Positions 58,228 through 64,000 of a DNA stretch of 64,000 nucleotides are shown in pieces (the stretch's first letter is position 1; every line of letters starts with the position of its first letter). The DNA comes from Prochlorococcus marinus str. MIT 0919 (lineage in GTDB: Bacteria; Cyanobacteriota; Cyanobacteriia; PCC-6307; Cyanobiaceae). The notes under the pieces are model-generated. The model was not told the DNA's origin, did not search any database, and saw only the letters and a program-made list of their open reading frames with translations. Where the stretch lies: the NCBI RefSeq assembly GCF_027359375.1, contig NZ_CP114779.1, positions 682,001-746,000 on the forward strand. The letters are read 5' to 3'. A program made the position numbers and the translations under genes.

Positions 58228-58479
58228 TTAATATCTATATCTTTTCAACACTTTTGCAGGCTTCTCATCTAAATGATCCTCAAAAAGCAACCATTGCCTT
58301 GTTTCAAGATCATGGTCGCAGCCAAATTTCTCATCCTGAGCAAAGCTGATTTTGAGGTCAGAGTGACACCGTTGGTCAGCCTCAAATGCCGATAAAAATT
58401 TAGGAGAAAAATATAAGACCCCCACGAGAACAGCAGTGAAAAATAAAGTTGCTATTGAAACTATGGCAGCAACTTTCAT
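58228..58479 (-). CDS. Hypothetical membrane-anchored small protein
   Basis: 83 residues: N-terminal helix (about 4-26), then a polar domain with two Cys (DQRCHSDLK and FGCDHDLETRQW). ATG start. Possibly anchored with its domain outside the cytosol. No family recognised. The neighbouring gene upstream on the same strand is the small KW-G-N-D-G-E-L protein. Confidence 0.55.
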   Translation of the reverse strand: MKVAAIVSIATLFFTAVLVGVLYFSPKFLSAFEADQRCHSDLKISFAQDEKFGCDHDLETRQWLLFEDHLDEKPAKVLKRYRY

Positions 58480-58538
58480 TCTTACTATTAAAACTTAAGA
58501 AAGCCTAGCTAAAAGCTTACAAATTAACTTTTCAAATA

Positions 58539-58715
58539 TCAATTGTCCAAATTACACGTCAAATCACATCCTAATAGCTCACTCTTCTCAAGCTTTTCAA
58601 GAATTCTTGCCATATCTACGGCTGATAATTCTCCATCATTTCCCCACTTCAGAGTTGTTTTCCTCTGAATCGACGATTTACCACTCTCAGGACTTTTCTT
58701 CTCTTGAGGAACCAT
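58539..58715 (-). CDS. Small KW-G-N-D-G-E-L protein, 58 residues
   Basis: ATG-started: MVPQEKKSPES, then QRKTTLKWGNDGELSAVDMA and a helix ending ELLGCDLTC. The last 40 residues closely match the C-terminus of the 108-residue protein at 13690 (QRKTTLKW identical, NDGELS identical, same spacing). This is strong evidence that both are real and related. It is missing the cysteine-bearing N-terminal part of the longer one. Function unknown. Confidence 0.7.
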   Translation of the reverse strand: MVPQEKKSPESGKSSIQRKTTLKWGNDGELSAVDMARILEKLEKSELLGCDLTCNLDN

Positions 58716-58749
58716 ACCCCCCCGGTAGCAATCGATACATTTAACGCCA

Positions 58750-58985
58750 AAACACCACTTTCTGGCTTAAATCTTTAGCATTCTTCATCTTTGTCTCAAG
58801 TGGAACGCCTCCCCCAACTGTCACTGTGACAGTTGAGCTAGTTGCAACAAGGGAAGTTGTAACTTCGAAGGCATTCGCAATAATGGTCTTGTGAGGAGTT
58901 GAGCTTCTCTAAGGAGTCGAAACTAGGAAAGACTTCCTTATTGAATCTCAAAGAAACCCTGCCTTCGGCAGGGTTTCTTTTTGTC
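58750..58985 (+). ncRNA. Candidate structured small RNA
   Basis: 457 bases without a gene lie between 58716 and 59172. Within them, in order, are a perfect 10-bp hairpin (58815-58835), a 9-bp hairpin with one G-U pair (58840-58864), a third with loop GAAACTAGGAAA (about 58911-58939) and a strong UUCG terminator (58951-58982). No open frame fits. The transcript start is not visible, so the left boundary is only a guess. 58986-59172 holds nothing I recognise. Confidence 0.5.
58951..58982 (+). terminator. Intrinsic terminator with cUUCGg loop
   Basis: AAGAAACCCTGCC pairs with GGCAGGGTTTCTT around TTCG (58964-58967), followed by a T-run to 58982. The T-run is on the plus strand, so it ends a plus-strand transcript; no protein gene precedes it within 700 bases on that strand, which is why a non-coding RNA is proposed. 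Confidence 0.9.
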
Positions 58986-59172
58986 TATATGTAAATTGAG
59001 CAATTAAATCGCAATAATAGCTTAAATAGTTGATTTTTATTAGTCCTTAAAATTAGCTTTCAAGTCATCACACTTATAACTTTTAATCAGAATCATTGCA
59101 AATTATAACTACACTTGAAAACCTCTCAGAGAGAGTAGATGGCGCGATATGAAAATTGAAACTCAAAAACAA

Positions 59173-59478
59173 TTACCGGCCGACGTTATAAATGAATTCT
59201 TTAAATTGAGGAACGTAAAAATAGAGAGCCACTGCTATTAAAAGAAGCATATTCAAACCCACTACAAGAGAAGCAACAACAATTCTCTGTCTTTTACCAG
59301 GCATTTTATATTCAAAACCTCCTGGGAGCTTCAAAAGGACCTCTTGTTTTGATGATTCTTCCTGAGGACTGGACTTTTTAAAAGAATTCTTTGCCTTCTT
59401 CGATTTACTATTAGGAGCTATGGATTTAGGACTTTTTGACATCGCATCTCCAGAAGACGCTGATTTGGTTTCATCCAT
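59173..59478 (-). CDS. Conserved hypothetical membrane-anchored protein
   Basis: 101 residues from ATG 59478 (a TTG at 59493 would add five). A Ser/Lys-rich disordered N-terminal half (SKSPKSIAPNSKSKKAKNSF), a short conserved-looking block KLPGGFEYKMPGKRQRIV, then one helix near the C-terminus (about 70-90) and a short tail. Tail-anchor-like layout. Function unknown. Confidence 0.55.
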   Translation of the reverse strand: MDETKSASSGDAMSKSPKSIAPNSKSKKAKNSFKKSSPQEESSKQEVLLKLPGGFEYKMPGKRQRIVVASLVVGLNMLLLIAVALYFYVPQFKEFIYNVGR

Positions 59479-59593
59479 AAATACATTGACCAAGGTGACC
59501 TCTTAAGAGAATTAGCAGTAAATTGCCCTTATTTATAAATTAAATAGTAAAACTCAATAAATATATGCCTACTCAATTTGATTAAAACCTTTT

Positions 59594-59947
59594 TCAAAGG
59601 TATTTGCATGTTTTTTGAAGATCACTAAGCATAGTTAGACTTAATGCCTTACTCCGAGGCGAGTTTAATATGATCATAATTAAATCAGCTTGTAAGCCTA
59701 ACAATCTTGTCTGGCAAGAATACCTTCCTTTTGAAGATGCATATAACTGAAAAGACTCTGCTTTCCTCAAAGCATCCTTACAAGAACTTACCCTTCTAGA
59801 GTGGATGCATTTAGCAGACAAGCTACTAACTTGGTTCAAGTAGCTGCCCTGGGCTTTTAATGGATGCTTTAAAATCTCTACCCCTGTAAAGAGTAAAGCG
59901 AATAGCATAAATCCTTTCAATGTATTTTTTAAAGTTAGTAGTTTCAA
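59594..59947 (-). CDS. Exported hypothetical protein with paired cysteines
   Basis: 117 residues. Signal-like N-terminus (KNTLKGFMLFALLFTGVEIL), then a helical domain with four Cys (AKCIHSRRVSSC, YSCQTR, LQKTCKYL at the very end). The TTG start overlaps the gluQ stop (TTGA), suggesting coupling; ATG 59908 is an alternative but would shorten the signal. Probably periplasmic with disulfides. No family recognised. Confidence 0.55.
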   Translation of the reverse strand: MKLLTLKNTLKGFMLFALLFTGVEILKHPLKAQGSYLNQVSSLSAKCIHSRRVSSCKDALRKAESFQLYASSKGRYSCQTRLLGLQADLIMIILNSPRSKALSLTMLSDLQKTCKYL

Positions 59948-60870
59948 GAAATAAATTGACTTTCACATAAATTATCTAGTTGATAACTTCTTTGCTTTAT
60001 ATCGCTTAAAAGCTCGTCACATGATAACTCAGAGTACTTTGGCACTAAGTTAAGAGTCGAAGCAAGCAGTCCTATTACTTTTGAAGATTTCATCCCTTTT
60101 TCTTTGAAATAATCTAAAGTAATTCCACCATAACGTTTTGATAACTTTGTTCCATCTGAGTTCAACATAACAGGTAAATGACTGTAAATAATTTTTTCAT
60201 AATGTAAATCATCCTTAATGGCAAGTTGTGAAGGCAAAGATGAGGCCAAGTCACTACCTCTTACAACTTCAGTAATACCAAGAGAAAGGTCATCTATTAC
60301 TGTTGCCAAATGGTACGCGATAATGCCATCTGAACGTCTCACAATTACATCACCCGATGATTGTAAATAATATTTATCAACTTTTAATCGCAAACTATTA
60401 GGTATTGAATTTGAAGAGTCTAAAGGCAAGCCCAAATCCCTACATCTTCCAGGGTAAATATTCAACCCAGCAACAGATTTACTAATAGCCGCTAAAGTTT
60501 TCCTAGTGCATTTACAAGCGTATATGTTCCCTTTTTCTATAAGAAATTTTATTGCTGATTCATATAAATCCTTCCTATTACTTTGAAAAACTATTGGGTC
60601 ATCCCAAGACAAACCTAACCATAAAAGGTCTTCCTTAATTTTTTCTATTGAGCCAGGAAAAATCCTTGGTGTGTCGAGATCATCAATTCTAAGAATCCAT
60701 TTCCCTGAGGAACTACGAGCTTTTAGCCATGAAATTAAAGCCGTACGAAAATTACCCAGATGAAGTGGGCCTGTTGGGGAAGGGGCAAAACGGCCAGAAT
60801 AGCCAACCTCCCTAAGGCTAGAGCCAGTTTGAAATGCCTTAGCAAGAGAAACAGACAACAATTTATCCAT
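59944..60870 (-). CDS. gluQ: Glutamyl-Q tRNA(Asp) synthetase
   Basis: Attaches glutamate to queuosine of tRNA-Asp; a glutamyl-tRNA synthetase paralogue without the anticodon domain. HIGH-type motif RFAPSPTGPLHLGNFR, zinc site CKCTRKTL with a later Tyr and Cys (YPGRC), and KLSKR-type GTKLSKRYGG. 308 residues, right for GluQ and too short for GltX. It starts just 6 bases past the hupB terminator T-run. Confidence 0.92.
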   Translation of the reverse strand: MDKLLSVSLAKAFQTGSSLREVGYSGRFAPSPTGPLHLGNFRTALISWLKARSSSGKWILRIDDLDTPRIFPGSIEKIKEDLLWLGLSWDDPIVFQSNRKDLYESAIKFLIEKGNIYACKCTRKTLAAISKSVAGLNIYPGRCRDLGLPLDSSNSIPNSLRLKVDKYYLQSSGDVIVRRSDGIIAYHLATVIDDLSLGITEVVRGSDLASSLPSQLAIKDDLHYEKIIYSHLPVMLNSDGTKLSKRYGGITLDYFKEKGMKSSKVIGLLASTLNLVPKYSELSCDELLSDIKQRSYQLDNLCESQFIS

Positions 60871-60876
60871 TTCTAT

Positions 60877-60912
60877 AAAAAGTCTTAGAGACCAAGAAAG
60901 CTGGGTCTCTAA
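60877..60912 (-). terminator. hupB terminator
   Basis: Stem TTAGAGACC (60885-60893) / GGTCTCTAA (60904-60912), and on the minus strand GAC then a run of five U (60881-60877). Lies 43 bases past the hupB stop and immediately before gluQ. Confidence 0.75.
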
Positions 60913-60955
60913 GAAACTTAAAGAAATTTACTAAACCAAATTGTGTACTAAAAAA

Positions 60956-61231
60956 TCAGCCTTGAACCCGATCTTTAAATAGCTTTCCGGCAGTAAAGGC
61001 AGGAACCCGCTTGGCAGGAATTTTGATTTTCTCGCCTGTTTTAGGGTTAAGGCCCTGACGAGCCGAGCGATCACGAGGTTCAAAAGAACCAAAACCAAGA
61101 ATTGAGACTTTCTTGCCTTCCACTACTGAATCAATAATGGTTTCTATGGCTGCATCAATAACTAGTGCAACGTCTGTTTTAGTGAGCTCTGTACGAGCTG
61201 CAACCAGGTTGACCAGGTCTGCTTTGTTCAT
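60956..61231 (-). CDS. hupB: HU-family DNA-binding protein
   Basis: Histone-like dimer that bends DNA and compacts the nucleoid. 91 residues with the full HU pattern: MNKADLVNLVAAR, GFGSFEPRDRSARQGLNPKTG and KIPAKRVPAFTAGK. ATG start; own promoter and terminator. Confidence 0.97.
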   Translation of the reverse strand: MNKADLVNLVAARTELTKTDVALVIDAAIETIIDSVVEGKKVSILGFGSFEPRDRSARQGLNPKTGEKIKIPAKRVPAFTAGKLFKDRVQG

Positions 61232-61389
61232 TGGAAAAGATAGTTGTTGCAGAGAGTGAATGGCAAATGACCCTTAATAGGGATCAATTCACCAAATACT
61301 CGAACGTGCTAATGGTATGGAGCTAACGCGCGAGAAGCAATAGAAAGATTGAGGAAGGCAAAGCTTTATACAAAGCAGTTACACACATT

Positions 61390-62007
61390 TCAACTTTTTG
61401 CTAGTGGCTCCCAGGCATCCCATTGGAGCAACTTATCTTTTCCTAGGGAATAGAAACCTAATCCAGAAGCAAGTAATGGCAATGCATCTGAAGGAAGCCA
61501 TTCTCTAAGCTTAAACAAACTACGCTCTTGAGTTGTCCAATGAAATGTCTTTGATTTGCCCAAAGGTGCAAGTTTTGAAGTTGACACGGGTATTAACAAA
61601 CGTCCGCAGAACAGCACATTAAGGGGTGCAGGAGCATACACAACACAGCTCCCAGGAGTCGGTCCTGGGGTCCATAGCAATTCCAATCCAGAGTTTGTGC
61701 GATATTCCTCTCCAAAGCTCTTCAAGCCTTTTAAGCCTGGCAGCAGGTAAGCCTCTTGCTCTTGAACTAATAAAGGCCATCCCAAAGCCTCATGCAATTT
61801 TCTTGCATTTTCATGTGAATATTTGCTTGTGAGAAGAATGCTCGCTTTGCGTCCCTTTGAAAGAACTTTTAATTGCGCTAAGAATTCTGTTGTTATTTCA
61901 GGACAATCAATCAATACTGGCCCCGTTCCCAAGTCAAGCCACCATGATGTGAGATCGTCAGCACCTCTTTTGGGAGGGAAAGCCCAAATAAGTTCTCTTA
62001 CTTGCAT
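61390..62007 (-). CDS. Metallo-beta-lactamase-fold protein lacking metal ligands
   Basis: 205 residues with the outline of an MBL hydrolase (WWLDLGTGPVLIDCP, ASILLTSKYSHENARKL, TPGPTPGSCVVYA, NVLFCGRLLIP). However, HxHxDH is replaced by SKYSHE, the His of GHTPGS by Pro and the Asp of TGD by Arg. It is therefore probably non-catalytic. It is divergent from glgX, 76 bases apart. Function unknown. Confidence 0.75.
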   Translation of the reverse strand: MQVRELIWAFPPKRGADDLTSWWLDLGTGPVLIDCPEITTEFLAQLKVLSKGRKASILLTSKYSHENARKLHEALGWPLLVQEQEAYLLPGLKGLKSFGEEYRTNSGLELLWTPGPTPGSCVVYAPAPLNVLFCGRLLIPVSTSKLAPLGKSKTFHWTTQERSLFKLREWLPSDALPLLASGLGFYSLGKDKLLQWDAWEPLAKS

Positions 62008-62083
62008 AGACTTAAATCAATTAAATGAAACTAATTAGAAAAATGATGTTGCCAAAAATAGTTAATCAACTAATTTGTCTTTG

Positions 62084-64000
62084 ATGCTTACTATTAGCAA
62101 TGGAAAACTAGTGAGCAAAATCTATAAAGGGTCTCCATGGCCGCTAGGCACTAGCATAACCAAAAGAGGAGTCAATTTCTCAGTAGCTTGTCCGAAAGCT
62201 AATTATCTAGAACTTATTATATTTAAAAGTGAAGATGACTCTTTACCAAAAGAAGTAATTTCCCTGGATGAAACTCATAAATCTGGAGATTATTGGCATG
62301 TTGAAGTGGAAGGTTTGACTATAGGTTGCCATTACTGCTATAGGATTCCTACGCAAAAAGAAGTTTTTAAGGAAACAAGATTTTCAAACAAAATATTATT
62401 AGACCCTTGCTCCAGAGAAATTAGTGGATGGAATGTTTACGATCGTAATAAAGCGATTTGCTCGAATGAGAATGTTGGTAATTGCCTAAAGGGTGTTGTA
62501 TCTGAAAGAAAAAAGTTTGACTTTGCAGCCCATCCACGTCCAAAACATCCCTGGAATAAAACTATTATTTATGAATTACATGTAGGCGGGTTTACAAATA
62601 ATATTGAATCAGGAGTCCCCTCAAGCATCAAAGGAACTTTCCTTGGCTTAATTGAAAAAATTCCTTATATAAAGGATCTAGGCATTACTGCTATTGAGCT
62701 ATTACCAGTTTTTGCATTTGATGATTCTGATTCACCTGCTGGACTTAATAATTATTGGGGGTATAGTCCTATAAGTTGGTTTGCACCTCATAAAGGATTC
62801 ATTGATACAAATTGCTCCTTAAATGCAAGGGAGCAATTTCGCAAACTTGTAGAAATATGCCATGATAATAATATAGAAATAATATTAGATGTTGTATATA
62901 ACCATACTACGGAAGGAGGTGATAGAGGTCCGGTAATTAGCTGGAAGGGATTTGGAGATTCAACTTATTACCATAAAGGAGAAAAAGGAGAGTATTTAGA
63001 TGTTACTGGTTGTGGGAATACCATTGCTGCAAATAAACCTCTTACAACACAATTAATACTTGAATCAATGAGATGTTGGGCTAATGAATTAGGCGTAGAT
63101 GGGTTTAGGTTTGATCTAGGAATATCTCTAAGTAGAGGAGAATACCTTCACCCTTTAGAGAATCCACCCCTTTTTGAAGCAATTGAAAGTGATCCATTTT
63201 TAAGTGATTTAAAACTAATTAGTGAACCGTGGGACTGTGGAGGACTTTATAAAATTTCTGATTTTCCAGCCAAACGAGTAATGACTTGGAATGGTCATTT
63301 TAGAGATGATATTCGCAAGTTTTGGAAAGGGGATAAAAATACTACTTGGCCTCTAAAAGATCGCCTAATGGGAAGTCCAGCTATTTACAAAGACAAAAGT
63401 AAAAGCTCTAGTAAGTCAATAAATTTTATAACTTCCCACGATGGTTTTACGCTTAAAGATTTAGTTAGTTATAACCATAAGCATAATCTCTCCAATGGAG
63501 AGTGTAATCGTGATGGAGAGAATCACAACAATAGTTGGAATTATGGAATAGAAGGGCCAACTACGAATAAGGAAATCATTGCAATTAGGAATCGGCAGCA
63601 AAGAAATCTTTTTGCAACTCTTATTTTTTCTCCAGGGATTCCAATGATCTTAATGGGAGATGAAGTGGGTAGAAGTCAAGGAGGGAATAATAATTCCTGG
63701 TGTCAAAATAACCCTCTTGGTTGGATGGTCTGGAATCAAGCAGATGAAGATGAAGAGTTGAAAGAATTTGTCAAAAAAACTATTTATCTACGTATGCAAT
63801 TTTCAAAAATCTTCAATCCTTTAATAAATCTAACATCAGAGAAACCAGCTTCAGAAAAAACTGAAGAGATATGGCTGCAATGGCATGGGGTAAAGCTGTC
63901 GTCACCAGATTGGGGTAGCTGGTCCAACACAATTGGCTATAGCATTAATGAAAGTGATAGTGGCTCAATAATTTGGATTGGGTTAAACGCCTATAACCAA
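62084..64000 (+). CDS. glgX: Glycogen debranching enzyme (isoamylase), 3' end cut off
   Basis: Cleaves alpha-1,6 branches in glycogen, the dark-phase carbon store. 639 residues are present and the frame runs off the window; the family has roughly 660-720. N-terminal CBM48 domain (KIYKGSPWPLG, GVNFSVACPKA), then the GH13 motifs: VVYNHTTEGG, GFRFDLG (nucleophile Asp), EPWDCGG (acid Glu), and FITSHDGFTLKDLVSYNHKHN. ATG 62084. Confidence 0.93.
   Translation, partial: MLTISNGKLVSKIYKGSPWPLGTSITKRGVNFSVACPKANYLELIIFKSEDDSLPKEVISLDETHKSGDYWHVEVEGLTIGCHYCYRIPTQKEVFKETRFSNKILLDPCSREISGWNVYDRNKAICSNENVGNCLKGVVSERKKFDFAAHPRPKHPWNKTIIYELHVGGFTNNIESGVPSSIKGTFLGLIEKIPYIKDLGITAIELLPVFAFDDSDSPAGLNNYWGYSPISWFAPHKGFIDTNCSLNAREQFRKLVEICHDNNIEIILDVVYNHTTEGGDRGPVISWKGFGDSTYYHKGEKGEYLDVTGCGNTIAANKPLTTQLILESMRCWANELGVDGFRFDLGISLSRGEYLHPLENPPLFEAIESDPFLSDLKLISEPWDCGGLYKISDFPAKRVMTWNGHFRDDIRKFWKGDKNTTWPLKDRLMGSPAIYKDKSKSSSKSINFITSHDGFTLKDLVSYNHKHNLSNGECNRDGENHNNSWNYGIEGPTTNKEIIAIRNRQQRNLFATLIFSPGIPMILMGDEVGRSQGGNNNSWCQNNPLGWMVWNQADEDEELKEFVKKTIYLRMQFSKIFNPLINLTSEKPASEKTEEIWLQWHGVKLSSPDWGSWSNTIGYSINESDSGSIIWIGLNAYNQ

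Noticed and set aside
58881-58900. Yfr1 gene on the minus strand
   Set aside because: The minus strand has ACTCCTCACAA, close to the Yfr1 core, but no terminator hairpin follows within the short length of Yfr1. The complement on the plus strand is reported as a possible target site instead.
58901-58992. TTG-started frame reading through the terminator at 58951-58982
   Set aside because: A protein gene would not run through a strong terminator hairpin; the codons mirror the stem sequence.

Overview
The window reads as a stretch of chromosome from a marine picocyanobacterium, most likely a low-light-adapted Prochlorococcus. The evidence is the AT-rich, tightly packed gene layout and several lineage markers: a nickel superoxide dismutase with its maturation protease and a nickel transporter, a high-light-inducible (Hli) chlorophyll-binding mini-protein, a Ftn2/ARC6-type division protein, the ClpR/ClpP3 pair, a cobalamin pathway (cobL, cobD) and many small cyanobacterial proteins of unknown function. 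There is no sign of phage, insertion sequences or CRISPR arrays.

Layout. 1-13.5 kb is mostly core metabolism and housekeeping: ftsH, ribD, cobL, nadK, pheS, surE, ribF, thiE-thiS, larB and ispF, with a patch of tiny or decayed genes at 11.1-11.9 kb. 13.5-14.6 kb is a mini-gene patch with two overlapping small cysteine-containing genes and a single-helix membrane peptide. 14.7-29.5 kb holds RNA and protein biogenesis genes (trmD, era, phoH, rpsP, ffh, mnmA), division gene ftn2, pdhA, a group 2 sigma factor, nnrD and lnt. 29.6-31.8 kb is the nickel SOD module beside an FKBP isomerase. 31.9-38.7 kb holds trpC, lpd, an rRNA methylase, murA and argD, with two leucine tRNAs. 38.7-42.6 kb holds folC and an oxidoreductase/amidohydrolase pair, followed by tRNA-His. 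42.8-47.9 kb is miaB and the cell-wall/division run ddl-(unknown)-ftsQ-ftsZ, with the SRP RNA gene facing ftsZ. 48-54.7 kb is panB, hemW, a PIN/TRAM protein, clpR-clpP3, ilvC and cobD.

54.7-59.9 kb looks accessory. It contains a sugar-phosphate transferase and a glycosyltransferase, a truncated NdhF-like gene coupled to a 37-residue membrane peptide, an Hli protein among small membrane proteins, and a structured non-coding RNA candidate ending in a clear terminator. The window ends with gluQ, hupB, a metallo-beta-lactamase-fold protein that has lost its metal ligands, and a glycogen debranching enzyme cut by the window edge.

Functional links visible here: SodN, its protease and the nickel transporter form one nickel-dependent detoxification unit. 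Ffh and the SRP RNA, about 27 kb apart, supply the two parts of the signal recognition particle. Ddl, MurA, FtsQ, FtsZ and Ftn2 serve wall synthesis and division. RibD and RibF lead to FAD. The most interesting unexplained items are a family of three small proteins sharing a KW-x-x-(D/N)-G-E-L motif, a twin CX3C mini-protein translated in overlap with one of them, and the RNA at 58.8-59.0 kb.
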